From Streptomyces agglomeratus (GTDB lineage Bacteria; Actinomycetota; Actinomycetes; Streptomycetales; Streptomycetaceae), in contig NZ_MEHJ01000001.1 in NCBI RefSeq assembly GCF_001746415.1, forward strand, positions 4,842,501 through 4,906,500: a stretch of DNA of 64,000 nucleotides. The letters are read 5' to 3'. How positions within the stretch are numbered: position 1 is the first letter of the stretch; every line of letters starts with the position of its first letter. The translations under genes were made by a program, and so were the position numbers. The notes below the pieces were generated by a model. The model had not been told where the DNA came from. It was given only the letters and a program-made list of their open reading frames with translations, and ran no database searches. Positions 56,958 through 64,000 of this stretch are shown here, piece after piece.

Positions 56958-57545
56958 GTGCGCGAGGATGCGGCCGTGGCCGATAGCCGTCAGCACAGGG
57001 CGCGACATAGAAGCGAGCGCCCGCGCGCCGAAAAACCGACACCGGACGAGGAGTTGATGCGGGCCCTCTACCGCGAACACGCCGGGCCGCTGCTCGCCTA
57101 CGTACTGCGCCTCGTCGCCGGCGACCGCCAGCGGGCCGAGGACGTCGTGCAGGAGACGCTCATCCGTGCCTGGAAGAACGCCGGTCAGCTCAACCGGGCG
57201 ACCGGCTCTGTCCGCCCCTGGCTGGTGACGGTCGCACGACGCATCGTCATCGACAACCATCGCAGCCGGCAGTCCCGGCCGCAGGAGGTCGATCCGTCAC
57301 CGCTGGAGGTCATGCCCGCGGAGGACGAGATCGACAAGGCGTTGTGGCTGATGACGCTCTCCGACGCGCTCGACGATTTGACTCCCGCCCACCGGGAAGC
57401 ACTTGTCGAGACGTATTTCAGAGGGCGTACGGTCAATGAGGCGGCCGAAGTGCTCGGCATACCCAGTGGCACCGTCAGGTCCCGGGTCTTCTACGCACTG
57501 CGCTCCATGAAGCTCGCGCTGGAGGAACGAGGGGTGACGGCATGA
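56958..57545 (+). CDS. sigU: ECF RNA polymerase sigma factor SigU
   Basis: A 195-aa group 4 sigma factor with region 2 (LYREHAGPLLAYVLRLVAGDRQRAEDVVQETLIRAWKN) and region 4 (LTPAHREALVETYFRGRTVNEAAEVLGIPSGTVRSRVFYALRSM). The GTG at 56958 has GGGAGG seven bases upstream and is preferred over the ATG at 56916, which lacks a site. It overlaps the anti-sigma gene by four bases (ATGA). The pair sigU/rsuA followed by a helicase and malic enzyme gene is the order I recall from S. coelicolor, where SigU activity affects secretion and development. Confidence 0.85.
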   Translation: MREDAAVADSRQHRARHRSERPRAEKPTPDEELMRALYREHAGPLLAYVLRLVAGDRQRAEDVVQETLIRAWKNAGQLNRATGSVRPWLVTVARRIVIDNHRSRQSRPQEVDPSPLEVMPAEDEIDKALWLMTLSDALDDLTPAHREALVETYFRGRTVNEAAEVLGIPSGTVRSRVFYALRSMKLALEERGVTA

Positions 57546-58300
57546 CGACGCACGACCGGCACTCCGAGCACGACGCCGTCGGCGCCTACGTGCTCGGCAT
57601 CCTGGACGACGCGGACGCCACCGCCTTCGAGGCCCACCTGGCGTACTGCGAGCACTGCGCCGCCCAGTTGGACGACTTCGCCGGCATGGAGCCGATGATG
57701 GCGGCCCTGGCGGAGGCCCCGGGCCCGCCCCCGCGGCTGACCGAGCCGAGCCCGCAGCTGCTCACCCGTCTCACCGACGAGGTCGCGGCGAGCCGGGCGC
57801 AGCGCCGCCGCCGCGGTTTCTACCTGGTCGCCGCCGCCGCCGTACTGGTGGTCGGCGGTCCCACGATCGCGGTCGTGGCGACCTCCGGCGGCAGCGACAC
57901 CGACCGGCACATCGCGGGCGGGGCCCACCCCACGAGCCCCGCCGAGGACGCCTTCTTCAACCACATGGAGGAGAAGATCGTCGCGACCGACGCGGCCACG
58001 AAGGTCAGTGCGGCGGTCGGCATGGAGAAGAAGGCGTGGGGCACCCACGCCGTCCTTGAGCTGAAGAACGTCAAGGGTCCGCTGAAGTGCAGCCTGATCG
58101 CCGTCTCGAAGGACGGGAAAGAGGAGACGGTGACGAGCTGGGCCGTGCCGAAATGGGGCTACGGCATTCCGGACAGCACCCACGAAATGGCCAAGAACCC
58201 GCTGTACGTCCACGGCGGCGCGGCCATGAACCGCGGCGACATCGATCATTTCGAGGTCCGGACCTTCGACGGAAAACGGCTGGTAGAGGTCGAAGCCTGA
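57542..58300 (+). CDS. rsuA: Anti-sigma factor RsuA (zinc-dependent anti-sigma)
   Basis: A 252-aa membrane protein. The cytoplasmic N-terminus has the ZAS-type motif HLAYCEHC (H-x3-C-x2-C) with an upstream His-rich segment, followed by a transmembrane helix near residues 85-107 (FYLVAAAAVLVVGGPTIAVVAT) and an extracytoplasmic domain of about 140 residues. It should sequester SigU at the membrane and release it on an envelope signal. Translation is coupled to sigU by the ATGA overlap. Confidence 0.9.
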   Translation: MTTHDRHSEHDAVGAYVLGILDDADATAFEAHLAYCEHCAAQLDDFAGMEPMMAALAEAPGPPPRLTEPSPQLLTRLTDEVAASRAQRRRRGFYLVAAAAVLVVGGPTIAVVATSGGSDTDRHIAGGAHPTSPAEDAFFNHMEEKIVATDAATKVSAAVGMEKKAWGTHAVLELKNVKGPLKCSLIAVSKDGKEETVTSWAVPKWGYGIPDSTHEMAKNPLYVHGGAAMNRGDIDHFEVRTFDGKRLVEVEA

Positions 58301-58419
58301 CAGTGGCAGCCGACAGATCACCACATTCCCGCACGATCCCCCGCTCCGGACAGGTGCGGTCGCGGCCCCCTGTCGCGTACGGTTGACGGCTGCCCGCAGC
58401 ACGTCAGAAGGGGGCCTCG

Positions 58420-60837
58420 GTGGCCGCGCAGGATGCCGCTGTCGATTCCGTGAATTCCGTTGCCGACTCCTCCTCGGAGGAGTCGACCCGGACCCGCGAA
58501 ATCGGTGTGGAACAGGATCATCTGGATCAGGTGTACCGCCGTCTGGAGGAGAAGATCCACGAGGCGGAATTCCTCATGAACGACGCCGCCAAGCGCGGCC
58601 AGGTCGGCACGCCCGGCGCGCTCGCCGAGCGCGACGCGCAGGTTTTCCGCGCCGGAATCCACCTCAACCGGCTGAACAACGAATTCGAGGACTTCCTCTT
58701 CGGACGCATCGACCTGCTCCGGGGCAAGGACGGGGAGAAGGGCCCGGACGGCGCGTTCACCTCGGTGGAGCCCGCCGACGACGCGGTACGCCCCGACCTC
58801 ACCGCGGAGATCGCGGAGACGCTGCACATCGGGCGCATCGGCGTCCTCGACTCCGACTACTCCCCGCTGGTCATCGACTGGCGCGCGCCGGCCGCCGCGC
58901 CGTTCTACCGCTCCACGCCCAAGGAGCCCGGCCGTGTCGTACGCCGCCGGGTCATCCGGTCGAAGGGCCGCAAGGTCCTCGGTGTGGAGGACGACCTGAT
59001 GCGCCCGGAGCTCACCGCCACCCTCGACGGCGCCCCGCTGCCCGTCATCGGTGACGGCGCGCTCATGGCGGCCCTCGGCCAGGCCCGCAGCCACACCATG
59101 CGCGACATCGTGTCGTCGATCCAGGCCGAGCAGGACATGGTCATCCGCGCCCCCGCCGCCTCCGTCACGGAGGTCTCCGGCGGCCCGGGCACCGGCAAGA
59201 CCGCCGTGGCCCTGCACCGCGCCGCGTACCTGCTCTACCAGAACCGGCGGAAGTACGCGGGCGGCATCCTCATCGTGTCCCCGACGCCGCTGCTCGTCGC
59301 GTACACCGAGGGCGTGCTGCCCTCGCTCGGCGAGGAGGGCCAGGTCGCGATCCGCGCGGTGGGCTCGCTGGTCGACGGCGCGGAGGCATCGACGTACGAC
59401 GAACCGAACATCTCCCGCATCAAGGGCTCCTCGCGCATGCTCAAGGTGCTGCGCCACGCGGCGCGCGGCGCCCTGGACGCGCCGCCCGCACCGGAGGCCC
59501 CCGCCGAGGACGGCCAGCTGTCCTTCGGGGACGAGGAGCCGCAGGAGCGGCAGGACGCCCGGACCCCCACCAGCCTGCGCGTGGTCGCCTTCGGGCAGCG
59601 CGTGGAACTGGACGCCGAAGACCTGAGCCGCATCCGCCACAACGTCCTCAGCGGCACCGCCCCCGTCAACCTGCTGCGCCCGCGCGCCCGCAAGCTGCTC
59701 CTGGACGCGCTCTGGTCGAAGTCCAGCGGCCGTGGCCGGTACACGGACCAGGAGCTGATCGCGGAGCTCCGCTCCGGCTTCGACGAGGACATCTCGACGG
59801 AGACCGAGTTCATCGAGTTCCTCGACGCCTGGTGGCCCGAGCTCACCCCGCGCCGGGTGCTCGCCGCCATGTCCGACGAGAAGCGCCTCGGCCGCTGGGC
59901 ACGCCGCGTCCTGAACCCGCGCGAGATCCGCCGGCTGGCGCGTTCGCTGGGCCGCCTGGACGCGGACGGCAACGGCCCCCTGTCCGTGCACGACGTGGCG
60001 CTCCTCGACGAGCTCAGCACGCTGCTCGGCACTCCCGCCCGGCCGAAGCGCAAGCGCGAGTACGACCCGCTCGACCAGCTCAGCGGCCTGGAGGAGCTGA
60101 TGCCGCAGCGCGAGGAGACGCAGTGGGAGCGGGCCGAGCGGCTCGCGCAGGAGCGCACCGAGTACGCGCACGTGATCGTCGACGAGGCGCAGGACCTCAC
60201 GCCCATGCAGTGGCGGATGGTCGGCCGCCGCGGCCGGCACGCGACCTGGACGATCGTGGGCGACGCGGCCCAGTCGTCCTGGACCGACCCGGACGAGGCG
60301 GCCGCGGCCCGCGACGAGGCGCTCGGCGCCCGCCCGCGCCGCCGCTTCACCCTCACGGTGAACTACCGCAACCCGGCGGAGATCGCCGCCCTCGCGGCCA
60401 AGGTCCTCCAGCGCGCCATGCCCGGCATGGAGTCGCCCGCCGCCGTCCGCTCCACGGGCGTGGAGCCCCGCTTCACGGCCGTGGAGGACACCCAGGACTC
60501 CGGGCTGGCCCGGACCACCCGCGAGGAGGCCCAGCGCCTGCTGGACCGGGTGGACGGCACGGTCGGCGTGGTCGTCGCGATGAACCGCCGCGCGCAGGCC
60601 CGCAAGTGGCTCGCGCCGCTGGGCGACCGGGTGGTGGCGCTCGGCAGCCTGGAGGCCAAGGGCCTGGAGTACGACGCCACGGTGGTCGTGTCGCCGGCCG
60701 AGATCGCGGAGGAGTCCCCGGCGGGCCTGCGGGTGCTGTACGTGGCGCTGACGCGCGCGACGCAGCAGCTCACGGTTGTCTCGGGACAGCGCGACAAGCC
60801 GGACGCGGACGGGGTCCCCGCTCTGCTGCGGGACTGA
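58420..60837 (+). CDS. HelD/HelR-like RNA polymerase-associated ATPase (UvrD superfamily)
   Basis: An 805-aa superfamily 1 helicase-like protein. The N-terminus has a long coiled-coil (EQDHLDQVYRRLEEKIHEAEFLMND ...), typical of HelD proteins that enter RNA polymerase channels. Walker A is SGGPGTGKTAVALH (about residues 252-266), Walker B is IVDEAQDLTPMQW and motif VI is LYVALTRATQQL. HelD family members remove stalled RNA polymerase from DNA, and HelR versions contribute to rifamycin tolerance. The start is GTG at 58420 preceded by AAGGGGG. No rifamycin-associated element was recognised upstream. It follows sigU-rsuA. Confidence 0.85.
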   Translation: MAAQDAAVDSVNSVADSSSEESTRTREIGVEQDHLDQVYRRLEEKIHEAEFLMNDAAKRGQVGTPGALAERDAQVFRAGIHLNRLNNEFEDFLFGRIDLLRGKDGEKGPDGAFTSVEPADDAVRPDLTAEIAETLHIGRIGVLDSDYSPLVIDWRAPAAAPFYRSTPKEPGRVVRRRVIRSKGRKVLGVEDDLMRPELTATLDGAPLPVIGDGALMAALGQARSHTMRDIVSSIQAEQDMVIRAPAASVTEVSGGPGTGKTAVALHRAAYLLYQNRRKYAGGILIVSPTPLLVAYTEGVLPSLGEEGQVAIRAVGSLVDGAEASTYDEPNISRIKGSSRMLKVLRHAARGALDAPPAPEAPAEDGQLSFGDEEPQERQDARTPTSLRVVAFGQRVELDAEDLSRIRHNVLSGTAPVNLLRPRARKLLLDALWSKSSGRGRYTDQELIAELRSGFDEDISTETEFIEFLDAWWPELTPRRVLAAMSDEKRLGRWARRVLNPREIRRLARSLGRLDADGNGPLSVHDVALLDELSTLLGTPARPKRKREYDPLDQLSGLEELMPQREETQWERAERLAQERTEYAHVIVDEAQDLTPMQWRMVGRRGRHATWTIVGDAAQSSWTDPDEAAAARDEALGARPRRRFTLTVNYRNPAEIAALAAKVLQRAMPGMESPAAVRSTGVEPRFTAVEDTQDSGLARTTREEAQRLLDRVDGTVGVVVAMNRRAQARKWLAPLGDRVVALGSLEAKGLEYDATVVVSPAEIAEESPAGLRVLYVALTRATQQLTVVSGQRDKPDADGVPALLRD

Positions 60838-60881
60838 CCGGGCACCGGCGCGGGACTGAACGGGCGTCAACCCGTCATGGG

Positions 60882-60907
60882 GGAATCACTTCCCGGGGGT
60901 CTTTGTT
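60882..60907 (+). promoter_or_regulatory. Candidate SigR-type promoter (GGAAT-N18-GTT)
   Basis: GGAAT at 60882-60886 and GTT at 60905-60907 are separated by exactly 18 bases, which is the published consensus of the Streptomyces thiol-oxidative-stress sigma factor SigR. It lies directly before the structured RNA. The predicted start is about seven bases after GTT. Alternatively TAGCCT (60907-60912) could act as a vegetative -10, but no good -35 accompanies it. Confidence 0.5.
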
Positions 60908-60913
60908 AGCCTG

Positions 60914-61090
60914 GGGGTGGCACCGGCTCGATCCAAGCCCCCGGGCCCAACCTTCGTCGCTTCGAGCGACCACTTGCCGCGAGGCGAGCATGGCGGGCCG
61001 GTGCCACCTGATCTTGGTGCACACGTCTTGGTGCATACATCCAAAGAAGAGGTCCGCGGAACCCTCGGGTACCGCGGGCCTCTTCTGTTT
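60914..61090 (+). ncRNA. Candidate structured RNA with closing stem, internal hairpins and terminator
   Basis: Plus-strand complementary elements in order: GGTGGCACCGGC (60916-60927) pairs perfectly with GCCGGTGCCACC (60997-61008) to close a domain; inside are GTCGC/GCGAC around TTCGA (about 60956-60970) and CTTGCC/GGCGAG closed by a GCGA tetraloop (about 60973-60988), with a C-rich stretch before them; downstream, a repeat of TTGGTGCA (61014 and 61029); then the terminator AGAAGAGGTCCGCGG / CCGCGGGCCTCTTCT (61045-61059 with 61072-61086, one G-U pair), followed by GTTT. There is no plausible peptide. Transcript would be about 175 nt. It could be a trans-acting sRNA or a leader of the malic enzyme gene. 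I do not recognise a known family. Confidence 0.6.
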
Positions 61091-61244
61091 CACCTGCGGT
61101 TCTCGTATGGTGGAAAACACTTTCCGAAAACTAAATGACCGCATTACCTGCTACCCACAGGTAGGTGCGACCATCGGAAGGCGCCGCCGGGCAACCGTCA
61201 CGGCCGCGTAGCAATGAAGCTAGGGAAAGCAGAGGAAGTCGGCC

Positions 61245-62678
61245 ATGGCAACGGCGCCCAGCGTCTCGTACTCGATGACGGTCCGGCTGGAGGTCCCCGC
61301 GAGCGGGACCGCGGTCAGCCAGCTCACCACGGCCGTCGAGTCCCACGGCGGGTCGGTGACCGGCCTCGACGTGACCGCCTCCGGCCACGAGAAGCTGCGG
61401 ATCGACGTCACGATCGCGGCGACCTCGACCGCGCACGCCGACGAGATCGTCGAGGGACTGCGCGGCATTGAGGGCGTGGTGCTGGGCAAGGTCTCCGACC
61501 GTACGTTCCTGATGCACCTCGGCGGCAAGATCGAGATGGCGTCCAAGCACCCCATCCGCAACCGTGACGACCTTTCGATGATCTACACGCCGGGTGTCGC
61601 CCGCGTGTGCATGGCGATCGCCGAGAACCCCGAGGACGCCCGCCGCCTGACCATCAAGCGCAACTCCGTCGCCGTGGTGACGGACGGCTCCGCGGTGCTC
61701 GGCCTGGGCAACATCGGCCCGATGGCCGCGCTGCCCGTCATGGAGGGCAAGGCGGCCCTCTTCAAGCGCTTCGCCGGCATCGACGCGTGGCCGATCTGCC
61801 TGGACACCCAGGACTCCGACGAGATCGTCGCTATCGTCAAGGCCATCGCCCCCGGCTTCGCGGGCATCAACCTGGAGGACATCTCCGCGCCCCGCTGCTT
61901 CGAGATCGAGGCACGGCTGCGCGAGGCGCTCGACATCCCCGTCTTCCACGACGACCAGCACGGCACGGCCATTGTGGTCCTCGCCTCACTGACCAACGCG
62001 CTGCGCGTGGTCGGCAAGTCGATCGGTGACGTACGGGTCGTCATGTCCGGCGCCGGCGCGGCCGGTACGGCCATCCTCAAGCTCTTGATCGCCGCGGGCG
62101 TGAAGCACGCGGTGGTCGCCGACATCCACGGCGTGGTGCACGCCGCCCGCGAGGACCTCGTGGACGCCGCGCCCGAGTCGCCGCTGCGCTGGATCGCCGA
62201 CAACACCAACCCCGAGGGCGTCACCGGCACCCTCAAGCAGGCCGTGGTCGACGCCGACGTCTTCATCGGCGTATCGGCCCCCAACGTCCTGAACGGCGAC
62301 GACGTCGCGGCGATGGCGGACGGCGCGATCGTCTTCGCGCTCGCGAACCCGGACCCCGAGGTCGAGCCCGCAATCGCCCGTCAGACGGCGGCTGTTGTGG
62401 CCACCGGCCGCTCCGACTTCCCGAACCAGATCAACAACGTGCTGGTGTTCCCGGGCGTCTTCCGCGGCCTCCTGGACGCCCAGTCCCGGACCGTCAACAC
62501 GGAGATGATGCTCGCCGCCGCGGCCGCTCTCGCGGACGTCGTCACCGAGGACGAGCTCAACGCGAACTACATCATCCCGTCCGTCTTCAACGACAAGGTG
62601 GCGGGCGCCGTGGCCGGCGCCGTCCGCACGGCGGCCAAGTCGGTCGGATCCGCTGTGACGGGTGCCACGTCCGCCTGA
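61245..62678 (+). CDS. Malic enzyme with N-terminal ACT-like domain
   Basis: A 477-aa malic enzyme, which decarboxylates malate to pyruvate with NAD(P). Residues 1-85 form an ACT-like regulatory domain (SMTVRLEVPASGTAVSQLTTAVESHGGSV). The malic domain has the catalytic Tyr in LSMIYTPGVARVC, Asp/Glu metal ligands in LEDISAPRCF and HDDQHGTA, and a Rossmann motif SGAGAAGTAI. In S. coelicolor the homologous gene at this place is reported to be the NAD-dependent enzyme; I cannot confirm cofactor use from sequence. The start ATG 61245 follows AGAGGAAGTC. The 5' region is 154 bases past the terminator of the candidate RNA. Confidence 0.93.
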   Translation: MATAPSVSYSMTVRLEVPASGTAVSQLTTAVESHGGSVTGLDVTASGHEKLRIDVTIAATSTAHADEIVEGLRGIEGVVLGKVSDRTFLMHLGGKIEMASKHPIRNRDDLSMIYTPGVARVCMAIAENPEDARRLTIKRNSVAVVTDGSAVLGLGNIGPMAALPVMEGKAALFKRFAGIDAWPICLDTQDSDEIVAIVKAIAPGFAGINLEDISAPRCFEIEARLREALDIPVFHDDQHGTAIVVLASLTNALRVVGKSIGDVRVVMSGAGAAGTAILKLLIAAGVKHAVVADIHGVVHAAREDLVDAAPESPLRWIADNTNPEGVTGTLKQAVVDADVFIGVSAPNVLNGDDVAAMADGAIVFALANPDPEVEPAIARQTAAVVATGRSDFPNQINNVLVFPGVFRGLLDAQSRTVNTEMMLAAAAALADVVTEDELNANYIIPSVFNDKVAGAVAGAVRTAAKSVGSAVTGATSA

Positions 62679-63013
62679 CGTTTCCCGGTGGCCTCGGCGG
62701 ATCACCCGGCGCGTCGCGGGTCGCGGGGCCTCACGGCCCCCTCTAGGGTGGCGGGCAATGAGCCCGCAGGACCCCTCAGAGCCCTGCGGTCCGCTTCCGG
62801 CAGCGGACGGAGCGTCACCAAGTCGAGGCTGTGGCGCTTTTCGTGTGACTCCGGAGGGTGCCGGATTGGCTTTCCCGCCGCTGGTGGGGGCAGGATGCGT
62901 ATTTGGGCGCGAGGGTCTGACGACAGACCCGGGTCCGGGGACTGTCCGAGGGCCCTGGCAGCATCGGCTTCGATCTCACGCCTTACAGGCAAGAAGAACA
63001 CGGGAGTACAAAC
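62679..63013. other. Intergenic region upstream of the HU gene
   Basis: A 335-base gap without a convincing gene. The presumed HU promoter is in its right half, but no consensus -35/-10 pair stands out. The HU ribosome binding site is GGGAG about 9 bases before its ATG. Confidence 0.5.
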
Positions 63014-63295
63014 ATGAACCGCAGTGAGCTGGTGGCCGCCCTGGCCGACCGCGCCGACGTGACCCGCAAGGACGCCGACGCCGTGCTGGCCGCGCTCGCC
63101 GAGACCGTCGGCGAGATTGTCGCCAAGGGCGACGAGAAGGTCACCATCCCCGGCTTCCTGACCTTCGAGCGCACCCACCGTGCCGCTCGCACCGCTCGTA
63201 ACCCGCAGACCGGCGACCCGATCCAGATCCCGGCCGGCTACAGCGTGAAGGTCTCCGCGGGCTCCAAGCTCAAGGAAGCCGCCAAGGGCAAGTAA
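63014..63295 (+). CDS. hup: DNA-binding protein HU
   Basis: A 93-aa HU with MNRSELVAALADRADVTRKDADAVLAALAETVGEIVAKGDEKVTIPGFLTFERTHRAARTARNPQTGDPIQIPAGYSVKVSAGSKLKEAAKG, in which the family's GF-x-F and RxGRNP-like (ARTARNPQTG) motifs are clear; only short excerpts matter here: residues 45-60 (FLTFERTHRAARTARN) carry the minor-groove arm. This short form lacks the basic C-terminal tail of the HupS type. It is the nucleoid protein HupA-like gene and is ended by a strong hairpin. Confidence 0.95.
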   Translation: MNRSELVAALADRADVTRKDADAVLAALAETVGEIVAKGDEKVTIPGFLTFERTHRAARTARNPQTGDPIQIPAGYSVKVSAGSKLKEAAKGK

Positions 63296-63310
63296 CACCC
63301 AAGGCAGACC

Positions 63311-63356
63311 CGAAGGGGGCGGTCAACCGGAATACGCCGGGTGGCCGCCCCCTTCG
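63311..63356 (+). terminator. Terminator after HU gene
   Basis: CGAAGGGGGCGGTC pairs with GGCCGCCCCCTTCG (one G-U) around an 18-base loop, 15 bases past the HU stop. Confidence 0.9.
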
Positions 63357-63532
63357 GCGTACCCGCGCGTCTGTCCCGCCCTGGAGGGCCGCGCAGGTCC
63401 GGTCTCCCCCCGGGGGGTCGGACGGACCGCCGTACCGCCGCAGAAGGCCGCTCACGGCTTCGGCCGCCCTCGCGGACCGGACGGCATTCAAGAGGTTTAC
63501 GTCCCGCGAAACTGGTAAGGCGCGCGATCGCC

Positions 63533-63588
63533 GACTCAGCTGCCCAGATTCAGCTGCCCTGACTCAGCGACCCAGACTCAGACCCAGG
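63533..63588 (+). repeat. 14-bp tandem repeat, four copies
   Basis: GACTCAG-like heptamers start at 63533, 63547 (GATTCAG), 63561 and 63575, exactly 14 bases apart, each followed by seven more conserved bases (CTGCCCA, CTGCCCT, CGACCCA, ACCCAGG). They end at the ribosome binding site of the small secreted peptide gene. Confidence 0.75.
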
Positions 63589-63596
63589 AGTAGACC

Positions 63597-63758
63597 GTGC
63601 GCGTATCCCACCCGGCCCGACCGAGCCGCTCCCTTCTCGTGGTGGGCGCCGCCCTCCTGACGGCGACGCTCGCCGCCAGCCTCGGCACGGCCCCGGCCTC
63701 GGCCGGCGACGGCGACCGGGCGGCGAAGAGCCCCTCGGTGTCGGCCGGCAAGGACTGA
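63597..63758 (+). CDS. Small secreted peptide, 53 aa
   Basis: A GTG at 63597 with AGGAG six bases upstream (63586-63590) opens a 53-codon frame ending TGA at 63758. The product has a basic N-terminus (VRVSHPARPSRS), a hydrophobic core (LLVVGAALLTATLAASL) and a signal-peptidase-like site TAPASA-GDGD, leaving a short charged Asp/Lys/Ser peptide. It has no cysteine and no obvious family. A 14-bp repeat lies directly upstream and a terminator downstream, which supports a real gene. Confidence 0.7.
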   Translation: MRVSHPARPSRSLLVVGAALLTATLAASLGTAPASAGDGDRAAKSPSVSAGKD

Positions 63759-63787
63759 GCGGCCCCACGAGACCCGCGCGCACCGAA

Positions 63788-63825
63788 AAGGGGCGGCCAC
63801 CCGGTGATCCGGACGGCCGCCCCTT
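63788..63825. terminator. Bidirectional terminator between secreted peptide gene and murA
   Basis: AAGGGGCGGCC / GGCCGCCCCTT around a 16-base loop, between convergent genes. Confidence 0.88.
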
Positions 63826-63840
63826 CGGCGTATCGATACG

Positions 63841-64000
63841 TCAGACGAGCGCGCCGCCCGGCAGCTCGACCTTCGCACCGAGTTCCACGAGCTTCTCCAT
63901 GAAGTTCTCGTAGCCCCGGTTGATCAGGTCGATGCCGTGGACCCGGGACGTGCCCTGGGCCGCCAGGGCCGCGATCAGGTACGAGAAGCCGCCGCGCAGG
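63841..64000 (-). CDS. murA: UDP-N-acetylglucosamine 1-carboxyvinyltransferase, C-terminal end only
   Basis: The last 52 codons of a minus-strand gene that runs off the right edge. They read LRGGFSYLIAALAAQG then a segment with GIDLINRGYENFMEKLVELGAKVELPG, which is the highly conserved MurA C-terminus. MurA catalyses the first committed step of peptidoglycan synthesis. Location beside the HU gene matches the order I recall in S. coelicolor. Confidence 0.92.
   Translation of the reverse strand, partial: LRGGFSYLIAALAAQGTSRVHGIDLINRGYENFMEKLVELGAKVELPGGALV

Noticed and set aside
60914..61090. Identification of the structured RNA as the actinobacterial 6C RNA or a known riboswitch
   Set aside because: The C-rich stretch is not in two hairpin loops as in 6C RNA and the neighbourhood differs. 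No aptamer core I know fits.

Overview
The window is high-GC actinobacterial chromosome, almost certainly Streptomyces. Supporting signs are frequent GTG and TTG starts, genes such as mtrAB-lpqB, pkaA/pkaB, sigU-rsuA and a 1651-aa NAD-glutamate dehydrogenase, and a gene order that (from memory, not searched) follows a conserved core stretch of the S. coelicolor chromosome. No prophage, CRISPR array, insertion sequence or biosynthetic cluster was seen; this is mostly housekeeping DNA.

Layout. 1-2.2 kb: 3' part of a 23S rRNA gene, the 5S gene and the rrn terminator. 2.3-7.7 kb (minus): MoxR ATPase, DUF58, DUF4350, DUF4129 and a multi-pass membrane protein, overlapping like an operon. 7.8-16.3 kb (plus): mtnA, mtrA-mtrB-lpqB, comF, a structured leader/ncRNA region, long-form hpf, and an orphan LuxR-type response regulator. 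16.4-24.3 kb: an AlkX/YcaQ-like glycosylase, a GNAT, secA, Rv3235-family and DUF6912 proteins, a HAD phosphatase, a PfpI protein. 24.7-29.7 kb: giant NAD-glutamate dehydrogenase. 29.7-33.5 kb: GT87 glycosyltransferase and a TagGH-type exporter divergent from a TetR regulator, with a clean palindrome between them. 33.6-37.3 kb: a sugar ABC importer without its own ATPase. 37.4-44.1 kb: an FHA-FtsK/EssC-like ATPase divergent from Ser/Thr kinase genes pkaA and pkaB. 44.2-50.9 kb: prfB, a DP-repeat wall-anchored protein, ftsEX, an S41 protease, smpB and tmRNA. 51-56.9 kb: MFS exporter, LysR, nitrate transporter, HemD-wHTH fusion, CGNR protein. 57-64 kb: sigU-rsuA, a HelD/HelR-like RNA polymerase helicase, a candidate SigR-driven structured RNA, malic enzyme, HU, a tiny secreted peptide and the 3' end of murA.

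Most notable observations: (1) an apparently unannotated ~175-nt structured RNA at about 60.9-61.09 kb, with a 12-bp closing stem, two internal hairpins, a strong terminator and an exact GGAAT-N18-GTT (SigR-type) promoter; (2) a multi-hairpin RNA between comF and hpf, probably the raiA RNA; (3) three helically phased DnaA-box-like 9-mers between lpqB and comF; (4) three reading frames each broken by one missing G/C beside a G/C run (solute-binding protein, FHA-FtsK protein, MFS exporter), which looks like sequencing or assembly error rather than three independent pseudogenes; (5) a surface protein with 37 xDP triplets encoded by a DNA tandem repeat; (6) a 14-bp, four-copy repeat immediately upstream of a 53-aa secreted peptide. 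All family calls were made by reading motifs; no database search was run.
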